The notes under the pieces are model-generated. The model worked only from the letters and a program-made list of their open reading frames with translations. It was not told where the DNA came from and made no database searches. 64,000 nt of DNA from Paenibacillus zeirhizosphaerae. Its GTDB lineage: Bacteria > Bacillota > Bacilli > Paenibacillales > Paenibacillaceae. The translations under genes and the position numbers were made by a program. Below are positions 45,606 to 53,962 of this stretch, piece after piece; the stretch's first letter is position 1, and the number at the start of each line of letters is the position of its first letter. The stretch covers positions 62,001 through 126,000 of the forward strand of contig NZ_JAPCKK010000001.1 of the NCBI RefSeq assembly GCF_030705605.1, written 5' to 3'.

Positions 45606-47174
45606 TTAGCGCTTGTAGAAGCTGATTGTGCCTGTACCTTCATCGGCACTGATGAACATATCTCTTGTGCTCACGTGGTGAATCCCCTCTGGTGATTCAC
45701 CGGCCGTTGGGATCAGTCCAAGCAGGGCCGGGGATTTGGGATCAGACAGATCGAAGAACAGAATAGCATCTGCACGTTCGGAGGCAACGGCCGCAATATC
45801 ACGTCCATTGACCTGGGCGATGGTCAGGTTTTCCACCTCGCTGCCCTTCTTCTCGCTTCGTCCATCCGGATACAATCCAACCTGGGCCGCAGCTTTATCA
45901 ATCAAATCGGCGCTATCGTAAATTTTCTCTCCCTCAAGGCTCCACACGGCGATGTTGCGTCCGCCAGCCTTTACGCCGTCTGTAAATTCATCCTCGCTAA
46001 GGTCGCCCTCATTGGCTGTCAGCAAATATTGGCCATCGGAGGTGAAGGCGATGCCGTCCGGCTCATAGCGGGCTGTAATTTCGTCCGTCAACGATACCCG
46101 GTCGTCATCCTTCGCATCTGCAGCATGAGTGGTCGTGCCGAGGGCGAACACACGCACAAGCTTTTGCGTCGGCAGATCAACAATCGCAATGGTATTATTC
46201 TCCTGCATCGTTACTGCGGCAGTCGTGCTATCCGGGCTGATGGAGACATATTCCGGCTGTGGCTCATGCGGATACACAGCGCCTTTAATACCGCTCAAAT
46301 CGACAGGCACCTGGACCAGCTCACCCGCGAGTACGTCGCCCCCCTGGAAATGAAGCACAGCGATGCTGCCCGGACGTGTATTGGCCGCATAATCAAATTC
46401 CTCTGTCTCCGGGTCCAGCTCTTCATCCTCAATAGCGATCACGGCATAGCTGCCGTCACGGGAGATGGCGATGGAGTCCGGGCCGATACCGATCTCGTAT
46501 ACCTTGACGATCTCGTAGGTACTCAAATCGATGACGGCAGCCATGCCAGGATTCGGATCATTGAAGTTGTCGCCAGCGCGGATGACGGCAATAGCATGCT
46601 TGCCATCAGGCATAACTGCAACGCTAGTAACCTCCGCCTTGTCGGAGAGGCTGTGGAAGCTGATCTTCTTTAGCTCACTTACCCGGTCCGTGTAGGTGAT
46701 ATCCAACACGCTGACACTGCCCTCGTCCGCCTCGGTTACGAGTAGGCGGCTGCCGTCCGGAGTAGAAGCTGCGATCTCCGCTTTGCCGCTCGGCATTTGG
46801 AACGAGCCGGCGAGCTCGTAGCCAGTCCGGTTTTGGGCGGCGATCACGCCGCTGCGCAACTGCTTGGCAGCAGCGGCGGATATGTATAATTTTCCTTCTT
46901 TAATATAGGGTGCCTGATCCAGCGTAACCTTTGCGCCCTGCAGAACAGCCTTCGCAGACCCTGCCTGCAAAACAGCGGTTGTATTGCCGAGGCTGACATT
47001 CGCGCTTTTATCCTCTGTATTCCACTTCAAGGTTCCCTGCATGTCAGTGACCATCGCACGGACGGCTGTTCCCTCGGACTTCTGTTCGGCGGCATGTGCG
47101 GCAGGTACGGCGGAAGCGGCACTTACAGTGATGGAGGCTGCTGCCATGGCATACAGCAATTTTTTCGTTTTCAA
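45606..47174 (-). CDS. Secreted choice-of-anchor-I beta-propeller protein with copper-amine-oxidase-N-like domain
   Basis: A 522-residue exported protein: signal peptide (about 1-28, 'AAASITVSAASAVPAAHA'), then a domain of about 90 residues like the cell-wall-associated copper amine oxidase N domain ('YIKEGKLYISAAAAKQLRSG'), then a seven-bladed propeller. Segments such as 'YEPDGIAFTSDGQYLLTANEGD', 'GSEVENLTIAQVNGR' and 'ESPEGIHHVS' are typical of the choice-of-anchor-I family. The start is TTG 47174, 9 bases after AAAGGAG. Role unknown; possibly adhesive or structural. Confidence 0.8.
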   Translation of the reverse strand: MKTKKLLYAMAAASITVSAASAVPAAHAAEQKSEGTAVRAMVTDMQGTLKWNTEDKSANVSLGNTTAVLQAGSAKAVLQGAKVTLDQAPYIKEGKLYISAAAAKQLRSGVIAAQNRTGYELAGSFQMPSGKAEIAASTPDGSRLLVTEADEGSVSVLDITYTDRVSELKKISFHSLSDKAEVTSVAVMPDGKHAIAVIRAGDNFNDPNPGMAAVIDLSTYEIVKVYEIGIGPDSIAISRDGSYAVIAIEDEELDPETEEFDYAANTRPGSIAVLHFQGGDVLAGELVQVPVDLSGIKGAVYPHEPQPEYVSISPDSTTAAVTMQENNTIAIVDLPTQKLVRVFALGTTTHAADAKDDDRVSLTDEITARYEPDGIAFTSDGQYLLTANEGDLSEDEFTDGVKAGGRNIAVWSLEGEKIYDSADLIDKAAAQVGLYPDGRSEKKGSEVENLTIAQVNGRDIAAVASERADAILFFDLSDPKSPALLGLIPTAGESPEGIHHVSTRDMFISADEGTGTISFYKR

Positions 47175-47322
47175 GCGAATCTTCTCCTTTAAACAAATAA
47201 TGATGAGTCCGGGGGCTTAACACACCACCAACGGCTCTCCGATTGTAAAAATTATATTTCCTTAATGTTAAAGGAGAAGGGGGTGTGCGTAAAATTTGTC
47301 GGATGAATGTAAAATGCAGGTG

Positions 47323-47919
47323 TTAAAACCTGCTTTCCTCTTCAGGTAATGATAGAAGCAAAGATGTAAACTGGACTCGGCAGCCTGCTCCCATCGGTGA
47401 TTGTGCCACTATTCCCGCTTTAAACCGGGCCGAGGATTCCATTCCAAAATAGCGGATCAACTTCCAGGCCTCACCATCGGGAGAGTAGTGAAAAGAAACA
47501 ATTTTCTCAGTCTTCGTCATTCTTAAATAAGGGTGATCCACCAGGACGCGCTCCGAATTGCAATCATCCGAGGAGCCATTCTGAGTGACAACAGATACGA
47601 TCGTAGCAAACTCGCCATTGAATTCAAAGCATAGTTTAGCCCAATTGTTTTCATCCGCCATCATCATTAAGCAGCCGGAATCATACAAATGACGCATGTC
47701 TACCTGAAGCTGCGTTGTAAGCTGGAATGTCGAAGCCACATCCGTGTGAAGAAAGGGGGCGGAATGGGCCACGTGTGTGCCCCCAGGATCCTTGAAAAAA
47801 TCAGCCTTGGGAGGGGCGTCGATGATTAGCTCGTCTTCTGCGGTAAACGTCCAGTACTGAGGCTCATTTAACCACTTTAATTGTTCTCTTGCTCCCGGTT
47901 GAAATAAATTATGACTCAT
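47323..47919 (-). CDS. DUF1349-family protein (concanavalin-like fold)
   Basis: A 198-residue protein matching DUF1349/YbbR-neighbour-type lectin-fold proteins: 'TFQLTTQLQVDM', 'YDSGCLMMMADENNWAKLCFEFNG' region, 'SFHYSPDGEAWKLIRYFG' and 'KAGIVAQSPMGAGCRVQF'. Such proteins are predicted to bind or process sugars; activity here is unproven. ATG 47919 is 10 bases after GGAGG; an ATG at 47928 is too close to that site. Confidence 0.8.
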   Translation of the reverse strand: MSHNLFQPGAREQLKWLNEPQYWTFTAEDELIIDAPPKADFFKDPGGTHVAHSAPFLHTDVASTFQLTTQLQVDMRHLYDSGCLMMMADENNWAKLCFEFNGEFATIVSVVTQNGSSDDCNSERVLVDHPYLRMTKTEKIVSFHYSPDGEAWKLIRYFGMESSARFKAGIVAQSPMGAGCRVQFTSLLLSLPEEESRF

Positions 47920-48140
47920 AGATCGCATTCCTCCATTTGTTGAGAAACTGTCTTGATATAAATATAATGTCATTCTAAATTTATTGATTTCGTTTATAAA
48001 TATAATATTCAGGTAGTTGTATATAATTATAAGGAAGTGAAAGAGTGCTGCCAATTTCTTAGGATTGAAGAACCATAGCAGGAATGCAACGTCATCGAGA
48101 TTAATGCGAAAATAAACATGCGCACTTGCGAAATATGCGA

Positions 48141-48236
48141 ACAGGTACGAAAGCGGGTTGAACCTGTCCGTACTTTCGTTGACAATAGGGGTGACTGCAG
48201 GTTATGTTGAATAACTGCGATCATCCCTATTTTTTT
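48141..48236 (+). promoter_or_regulatory. Structured RNA segment with interleaved stems and terminator upstream of the kinase gene
   Basis: ACAGGT (48141-48146) and ACCTGT (48162-48167) interleave with ACGAAAG (48147-48153) and CTTTCGT (48173-48179), an a-b-a'-b' order that can fold as a pseudoknot or as two alternative hairpins. Five bases later a strong terminator follows: AATAGGG-G-TGA with TCA-T-CCCTATT, then T7 (48184-48236). No known riboswitch class fits. It is about 95 bp before the kinase start. The rest of the 47920-48330 gap is A+T-rich promoter-like DNA. Confidence 0.4.
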
Positions 48237-48330
48237 GTGTTGTAAATTCTATGTAATTGTAGAAAAATGTCATATAACAAAAAAATAACAATTTTCATAA
48301 ACGGGAAAAATACAGGCAGGAGGGAGCATA

Positions 48331-49218
48331 ATGAGCAGCATAGCCAGCGGGGAACAGCTTGCCCGCAATACAAAGCTTCGGAACACTTATCAGGTGCGGT
48401 CCGTGTTATCCTGCAGCGATACAGCGATCGTTTATGGGGCCAGACTGCTGGAGACCGGGGAGAAAGTGGTCGTGAAGGAGTTTTTTCCGGCGGCGCTTGT
48501 CCGCAGGTGGCAGGACAAAAAGACAGTGATCTGCCAGGACGATGCCTTGAAATCGAAATATGTTGAACTGATGCATCAATTTTTACGCGAAGCACAGTTG
48601 ATCAAGGAACTGAAGCATTCCGGAGTTGTGCAGTATATTGATCATTTTGAAGAAAACGGCACCTGCTATTTTGTCATGGAATACTGTGCGGGCAGCTCGC
48701 TTGACGAGGTGGTCAGACAGCAGGGGCAGGGGGCGGATACAGCCTTCCTGCTCCGAACGCTTGAGCCGCTGATTGAAACACTTGAGTATATCCATCGGCA
48801 GGGCATTATTCACCGCGATATCAAACCAGCCCACATTTTGATTCATGACAGCGGCAGCGTCAAGCTGATCGGTTTCGGCTCGGCCATTCATTATAAAGGC
48901 AGGGAGAACCAGATTGCGGTCTCGGCAGGATATTCGCCGCCGGAGTTTTACGCCAACCGTTCCAGGCAGGGACCTGCATCCGATATTTACAGTCTTGCCG
49001 CAACCTTGTACTACTGCTGCAAAGGGACTCCGCCTCCTGAAGTGCCCGTGCGCTTGTTTTCGGATGAAATGGAGCCAGTCAAAAGAGGCATTTCACCACT
49101 GCCTTATGTGATCAAGCGTGGGCTCGCCGTACAATCGACGAAAAGAATCCGCTCGCTGAAATGGTTCAAAGCCGCCCTTAAAGCAGAATACGTCATTCAT
49201 TTGGGAAAGTCCCGTTAG
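48331..49218 (+). CDS. Serine/threonine kinase-like protein, probable pseudokinase
   Basis: A 295-residue cytoplasmic protein with the eukaryotic-like kinase fold and no membrane segment. The VAIK-type Lys49, helix-C Glu87 and catalytic Asp163 ('HRDIKP') are kept. Both Mg-binding residues are changed: the catalytic-loop Asn is His168 ('KPAHIL') and the DFG Asp is Gly181 ('LIGFGSA'). The glycine-rich loop is poor ('LSCSDTAIVYGA'). Each change needs one base. It probably binds rather than phosphorylates. ATG 48331 follows GGAGGGAGCATA. It stands at the head of the Tad-like locus, whose last gene carries an FHA domain. Confidence 0.85.
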   Translation: MSSIASGEQLARNTKLRNTYQVRSVLSCSDTAIVYGARLLETGEKVVVKEFFPAALVRRWQDKKTVICQDDALKSKYVELMHQFLREAQLIKELKHSGVVQYIDHFEENGTCYFVMEYCAGSSLDEVVRQQGQGADTAFLLRTLEPLIETLEYIHRQGIIHRDIKPAHILIHDSGSVKLIGFGSAIHYKGRENQIAVSAGYSPPEFYANRSRQGPASDIYSLAATLYYCCKGTPPPEVPVRLFSDEMEPVKRGISPLPYVIKRGLAVQSTKRIRSLKWFKAALKAEYVIHLGKSR

Positions 49219-49260
49219 TCAATGGACCGATGATCACCTCAAGCGGGCTGGTTTGGGGGG

Positions 49261-49289
49261 TTGACGGCATGAGCGTTTATTTTTATAAT
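49261..49289 (+). promoter_or_regulatory. Strong promoter of the Tad-like operon
   Basis: TTGACG (49261-49266), exactly 17 bp, TATAAT (49284-49289). It lies after the kinase stop and about 100 bp before the CpaB-like start, so the secretion genes can be expressed apart from the kinase. Confidence 0.75.
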
Positions 49290-49314
49290 GGAAATAATTT
49301 GAATAGCGGAACCT

Positions 49315-49361
49315 ATCGGAAGCACCGATCATCTCCTTGGGAGAATGGTCGGTGTTTTTTT
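49315..49361 (+). terminator. Leader terminator (attenuator) before the CpaB-like gene
   Basis: CACCGATCAT-CTCC pairs with GGAG-A-ATGGTCGGTG (49323-49354), followed by seven T, inside the short leader between promoter and start codon. Its left arm overlaps a competing small hairpin, ATCGG-AAGCA-CCGAT (49315-49329). All operon transcripts from the 49261 promoter must read through it, so conditional antitermination is likely. Confidence 0.7.
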
Positions 49362-49389
49362 GTTTCCGTTCCGGCAAAGGAGAGAAGAT

Positions 49390-50481
49390 ATGTCCAGATT
49401 ACGTGTGCGGCACAGGCAATTGATTTTGGCTTGTGCAGTGGGTGCCGTTGTCATGCTGATCATATGCCTGACCATCGGAGTGCTTCTGTTTAGAAATTTT
49501 GAGACGGATTATTCGCAGGAAACAGCGGAGCTGGAGCAGGAGCTTGCGGATACGAAGAAGGTTTTACAGCAGGAAATGAGGCAGATTCCTGTCGTTATTA
49601 ATGATCACAAGGCCGGGGACGCCTTGGCGGAAACAGATATCGCGCTTGTAAATATCCCTGCCGCATCTGTGCCTGAAAATATTTTGAATAAGGAGGACGT
49701 TGTCGGCAAATACACCAAGATTGCTCTTCCCAAAAACACTGCAATTACAAAATCTATGCTGTTTGAGAATGGTGTCACCCCGGATGATTTGAGAAATCAG
49801 GAGTTCAAGCTCATCCAATTGCCTGCCACTCTGGGCCCTGATCAATTTGTCGATGTCCGGATCAAATTCCCGACCGGTGAAGACTATATCGTGCTGTCCA
49901 AGAAGAAGGTAAAGGATCTGTCCAATAATCTGATCTCCTATGAGATGGATGAGCAGGAGATCCTGATGATGTCCAGTGCTGTAGTGGATGCCTATATCAA
50001 CGAGGCAACGATATATGCGCTGAGTTATGTCGATCCCTATATGCAGGATAAGGCTATCGTAACCTACCCTCCTAAGGATGAGGTGAAGAAGCTGATTCAG
50101 TCCGACCCGAACATTGTGAAAGTAGCGACAGAGCAGCTCGAATCGAGAAAAAGATCCGTTCTTGAAATGAACCTGGCGGCTATGTCCGAGGAAGATCGAA
50201 GCTCGGGTACAGGGAGCTCCAGCGAGGGCCCTCCGGTCTCAAGTAGAGCAGCAGAGAGTGACGGCACAGGGTACTCCTCACAGTTGCCTCCTGTCAAAGA
50301 TGCGCTGGCAACAGATCCGAACGCTTATGAAGAAGGTCAACAATCATCCAGTCCCACCGTCGGCCTGTCAGCAAATGGGGAAGCTGAAAGTCCGAAGCCT
50401 GTAGAGGAAGCCGAGGAAGCAGCCGCAGCGGGTGATGAAGTCATTTATGGCCAGACGCCCAAGAGCAGTGTTCAACCGTGA
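49390..50481 (+). CDS. CpaB/RcpC-like membrane protein with SAF domain
   Basis: A 363-residue single-pass protein. A membrane helix (about 11-33: 'LILACAVGAVVMLIICLTIG') is followed by a short coiled coil, a SAF-type domain (about 65-130: 'AGDALAETDIALVNIPAASVP', 'VGKYTKIALPKNTAI', 'ITKSMLF') and a low-complexity Ser/Glu/Ala-rich tail (about 265-363). CpaB/RcpC proteins are Tad pilus assembly factors; without an outer membrane the role must lie in the wall region. ATG 49390 follows AAAGGAGAGAAGAT; the frame is open upstream from 49345. Confidence 0.72.
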   Translation: MSRLRVRHRQLILACAVGAVVMLIICLTIGVLLFRNFETDYSQETAELEQELADTKKVLQQEMRQIPVVINDHKAGDALAETDIALVNIPAASVPENILNKEDVVGKYTKIALPKNTAITKSMLFENGVTPDDLRNQEFKLIQLPATLGPDQFVDVRIKFPTGEDYIVLSKKKVKDLSNNLISYEMDEQEILMMSSAVVDAYINEATIYALSYVDPYMQDKAIVTYPPKDEVKKLIQSDPNIVKVATEQLESRKRSVLEMNLAAMSEEDRSSGTGSSSEGPPVSSRAAESDGTGYSSQLPPVKDALATDPNAYEEGQQSSSPTVGLSANGEAESPKPVEEAEEAAAAGDEVIYGQTPKSSVQP

Positions 50482-50493
50482 GGAGGTGCAGGT

Positions 50494-51249
50494 GTGCAAA
50501 ACATTATGTTTATAGGTGCTTGTGATAAGGGTGGGTTGCTTCTCTGGCTCGGCAAGGTGCTGGCTTCGGCTGGAGAAAAGGTGCTGGTTATCGATGCCAC
50601 GGTGCTGCAAAAATATCAGTTCGCGATCCCAGAAATATCTGCAGGAGAGGTGCAAAGCAACAAAGTCATAGAGTTTGATGGTTTTGATGTAGCGACAGGC
50701 TTTGAACACAGCTTCAAAGAAGGGATTTCAATTCATGAGTCGCTGGAAAGCTATTTCCACAGAAACAACGAGCATTACACAAGCTATGATTATGTGTTCA
50801 TTGATGTGGATCATACGGAGGCACTAGAAGCTTCACTTCTAGCTTCGTGGGGAAGCATTAGCCGGTATGCGCTTGTCACCAACGGCGAACGGTACACGAT
50901 CCAGCGTAATGCAGAGCTACTGCAAAAACTGCTTCAGGACCAACAGAAGGACGGCTTGCAAATGGTCCGTATTCGCTATCCTGCTGCAGATCCTCCGGTT
51001 AGCGAGGCTTTTATGGAAGCCTCCATGGAGCAACTGAACGTAGTATTTCCTGACGAGCAGGATTTGGAATTGTACTACGATGAGATGGATTACATAGCGT
51101 GGGTGCGTATGCAGTATGAGAGCAGATTGAAGCTAAGAGGGTTATCGAGAAGCACGAAAAAGATACTGCTCAGCGTACTCGCGGCTATAACCGATCTGGA
51201 AAGAAGTTCGTTGAGACTAGCTTTAAAAGCGGCAGAAAGGGGCAGGTAA
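50494..51249 (+). CDS. CpaE/MinD-like protein with degenerate P-loop (first copy)
   Basis: A 251-residue protein whose start ('NIMFIGACDKGGLLLWLGKVLASAGEKVLVIDAT') follows the ParA/MinD order of beta strand, P-loop, helix and second strand. The 'GKGGVGKTT' motif has become 'ACDKGGLLLWLGK', without a GKS/T, so ATP binding is doubtful. 'YDYVFIDVDHTE' resembles the Walker B strand. Start GTG 50494 follows GAGGAGGTGCAG. It lies 12 bp after the CpaB-like gene. In Tad systems CpaE/TadZ places the machine at the membrane. Confidence 0.6.
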   Translation: MQNIMFIGACDKGGLLLWLGKVLASAGEKVLVIDATVLQKYQFAIPEISAGEVQSNKVIEFDGFDVATGFEHSFKEGISIHESLESYFHRNNEHYTSYDYVFIDVDHTEALEASLLASWGSISRYALVTNGERYTIQRNAELLQKLLQDQQKDGLQMVRIRYPAADPPVSEAFMEASMEQLNVVFPDEQDLELYYDEMDYIAWVRMQYESRLKLRGLSRSTKKILLSVLAAITDLERSSLRLALKAAERGR

Positions 51250-51251
51250 AC

Positions 51252-52091
51252 ATGTCGATTATTTCATTCTGGAGTCCGGAGCATGGGCGGGGAAACACTT
51301 CGAACAGCGCCGCGGTAGGAGCTATGATAGGGCTGGATTATGATATCCGGACGCTGATCGCACGGACTCAATTCGGGGATTCGAGTCTGGAGGGCGCTTT
51401 TCTTAAATCCAAAGAGCTGCAGTTGAGAAATTTCGCTGCCTCAACCGCATCCGGTATGGACGCACTGGAGCGGCTGTTTAAAACGAAACGGCTGGAAGCG
51501 GCGAGTATCAGCAATCATACCTTGTCGCTTGAGCCAGGTCGGCTGGATCTTTTGACCGGAACAAGCAAGTCTTATGAATCTGCCTATGAAGGTATTGAGC
51601 ATGTTATTGCAGCCATATTTGAAGAAGCTAAACGGTATTATCAAGCCATTATTTTGGATATTGAAGGCGGCAGCACCAACGCTGTGTCGAATCAGCTTTT
51701 AAAAAGCTCGGACCTGGTCGTAGTAAATCTCAGCCAGGATATCATGTCACTGGAACGCTACATCAGTAAAGAGCAGTGGCCATCCGGATTGCAGGAAACA
51801 AACAGAATGATTTTACTTGGACAATATGATCCCCACTCCAAGTACAACATGACGAATATTAGGCGGAAATTTGGAATCAAGGACCCGGTCTTTGCTCTTC
51901 CATACTGCTCCGAGTACCGGGATGCATTCAATGATAGGGATGTGCTTGGGTGGTTCCGGCGCTCCCGCAATGCCGGCCGACGCCATGGGAGTTACCCTTT
52001 CTTTCAGGAGGTCAGGAAGACTGCCAAGGAGATCCTGGCACAAATTGGGGTTAACACAGAGATCAAGCATATTGAGAGGGGAGTATCCTGA
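51252..52091 (+). CDS. CpaE/MinD-like protein with degenerate P-loop (second copy)
   Basis: A 279-residue MinD-like protein. The P-loop reads 'SPEHGRGNTSNSAAV': the order of KGGxGKTT is kept but the catalytic Lys is Asn. 'YYQAIILDIEGGSTNAVSNQLLKSSDLVVVNLSQD' corresponds to the Walker B and following strand. It begins 2 bp after the first copy and ends in a 1-bp overlap with the CpaF-like gene. The two copies are only distantly alike and may form a heterodimer. Confidence 0.6.
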   Translation: MSIISFWSPEHGRGNTSNSAAVGAMIGLDYDIRTLIARTQFGDSSLEGAFLKSKELQLRNFAASTASGMDALERLFKTKRLEAASISNHTLSLEPGRLDLLTGTSKSYESAYEGIEHVIAAIFEEAKRYYQAIILDIEGGSTNAVSNQLLKSSDLVVVNLSQDIMSLERYISKEQWPSGLQETNRMILLGQYDPHSKYNMTNIRRKFGIKDPVFALPYCSEYRDAFNDRDVLGWFRRSRNAGRRHGSYPFFQEVRKTAKEILAQIGVNTEIKHIERGVS

Positions 52092-53962
52092 TGCTTGTAG
52101 TGTGGAATGGCATCGGCATAGGAATTCTTTTGATCGTTCTTCTGTCTTACCTGATTTATAAGCTAAGGAATCCTCTCTCTGTATCGCGAGAAAAGAAAAA
52201 TGTGGAGGATCTGGAGCGGTATAGCATGAAGCAGATTAGCCGGTACATTAAAGACAAATTCAATGAAATGACAGGCGCGAATCTGTACGATCTCGCCCTG
52301 GATCTTGAGGATTTCAACCGCCAGAAGCACATGCGCACCGAGCTTAAAGCCGCGCTGAAGGGCTGCAACAGCGGTGATTTGTACGACAAAATGTACGTCA
52401 AGGATTTGATTTATGATTTGCTGCTTCGGGATTACGGTCTGGATGAGCGAAATATAAACTATGTTCTTCCCTTTGAGGAAGCGGACAAGCTCACAGCCCG
52501 GGATAAATTCGATATTTTAATGCAATTGTATAAGAAAAAGCACAACTATAAGGCGCTGCCAAGGATGATCGAGGAGTATCGTATGGATGAACTCAAAGCC
52601 GTCATCGAGGGCGGGCAGACGGAATCCTACATCATCACGGAGGATGAGATTAACAAGATTTACAGGGAGAAAGCCAGGGGTCCAGTGTCCTTTGAGGATA
52701 AGATGCAAGTCATCGTGCAGCGGATTTACCAGGGATTTAAAGGGTTTGGGGTCATAGATGAAATCCGATACATGGAAATTGACGGTGTGTCCGGCGGTGT
52801 ATCCGGTATTCCTGCCGCCATGCGGGACATTGAGGATGAAGAACAGATGCTGCAGGCCATGAGAACCCATTCCAAGCAGGATAATACCCATTCAGTATGG
52901 ATTATGTATCGAGGTAAAACCATACATTTGTCCTTCTTGTCCTTTGGCAGCGAGCTGGAGCTGAAGCGAATCTGTCAATCTATCTACAAATGGAACAATC
53001 CGGGCCAGCTAACTGAGCAGAATGGTTTTATCGTCAACGATATGAAGGATCATTCACGGATTGTTGTCATGCGTCCCCCATTTGCGGAATCATGGGTGTT
53101 TTTCAACCGGAAGTTCAACCTCACGTACACGGATCTGGAAAACTTCCTGAATCCGAAGGATCGGGGATATGCGTTTGATAATACCGAATTGCCCATTCGG
53201 TTGATTCCCTTTCTTATGAAGGGGGCAAGAGTAACTACCGTGACAGGGGACCAGGGAACCGGTAAATCAACCTTAATGATGGCTATGGCACGTTATATCG
53301 CCGGTTACTTGACGATTCGGGTGCAGGAAATGGCCTTTGAGCTGCATTTGCGGAATCTGTTTCCGCAGCGGAACATTGTGTCTATCCGGGAAACCGCGGA
53401 TATCACAGGCCAAAAAGGGATGGATATTCAAAAAAAGACGGATGGAGCGGTCAACATTATCGGCGAGGCCGCGACAGCAGAACAGGTGGCCTGGTTTTTG
53501 CAGGCGGGTACAGTTGCCAGCTTATTCACTATTTTGTCGCACCATGCGAAGACGTTCCGGGATCTCGTATTTTCTCTGCGTAATTCCACACTGCAGACGG
53601 GACTTTTCCGTAACGAATCCATTGCCGAACAGCAGGTTGTCAGTGTATTGGATTTTGATATCCATTTGTTCAAGGATGCGGAAGGACGTAGGTACATTGA
53701 ACGGATAACGGAATGTGTACCCATGATGGAGCAGGATACATATCCGCAAGAACCAGAGCAGGCAGCCATTGAGTTTTACAGGCGCATGACGGATCGTAAA
53801 ACCTTTGAGGGCAGGGATATTGTGGTCTTCCAGGACGGGGGGTATATCGCCAAGCATCCGATATCCGAGCGCCAGCAGACGGAAATGATGCGCCATATGA
53901 ATGCTAAGGACCGGACGGAGTTTGAGGAGTTGCTTGCAGTCTATTGGAAGGTGCCAGCATGA
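52091..53962 (+). CDS. CpaF/TadA-type secretion ATPase with N-terminal membrane anchor
   Basis: A 623-residue ATPase of the type II/IV secretion superfamily, powering pilus or pseudopilus assembly. Walker A 'TGDQGTGKST' has Lys392; the Walker B region is 'AVNIIGEAATAEQVAWFLQAG'; the His box is 'TILSHHAKTF'. Unlike standard soluble CpaF it starts with a membrane helix ('GIGIGILLIVLLSYLIY', about 7-23) followed by an all-helical domain of about 180 residues. ATG 52091 overlaps the previous stop by one base after GAGGGGAGTATCCTG. It overlaps the next gene by 4 bp. Confidence 0.85.
   Translation: MLVVWNGIGIGILLIVLLSYLIYKLRNPLSVSREKKNVEDLERYSMKQISRYIKDKFNEMTGANLYDLALDLEDFNRQKHMRTELKAALKGCNSGDLYDKMYVKDLIYDLLLRDYGLDERNINYVLPFEEADKLTARDKFDILMQLYKKKHNYKALPRMIEEYRMDELKAVIEGGQTESYIITEDEINKIYREKARGPVSFEDKMQVIVQRIYQGFKGFGVIDEIRYMEIDGVSGGVSGIPAAMRDIEDEEQMLQAMRTHSKQDNTHSVWIMYRGKTIHLSFLSFGSELELKRICQSIYKWNNPGQLTEQNGFIVNDMKDHSRIVVMRPPFAESWVFFNRKFNLTYTDLENFLNPKDRGYAFDNTELPIRLIPFLMKGARVTTVTGDQGTGKSTLMMAMARYIAGYLTIRVQEMAFELHLRNLFPQRNIVSIRETADITGQKGMDIQKKTDGAVNIIGEAATAEQVAWFLQAGTVASLFTILSHHAKTFRDLVFSLRNSTLQTGLFRNESIAEQQVVSVLDFDIHLFKDAEGRRYIERITECVPMMEQDTYPQEPEQAAIEFYRRMTDRKTFEGRDIVVFQDGGYIAKHPISERQQTEMMRHMNAKDRTEFEELLAVYWKVPA

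Noticed and set aside
48027-48224. 65-codon minus-strand open frame before the kinase gene
   Set aside because: It overlaps the structured RNA and terminator on the plus strand; no ribosome site of its own.
48121-48240. c-di-GMP (GEMM) or T-box riboswitch upstream of the kinase
   Set aside because: The conserved GEMM core and the T-box GGUGG motif are absent; only unclassified stems are seen.
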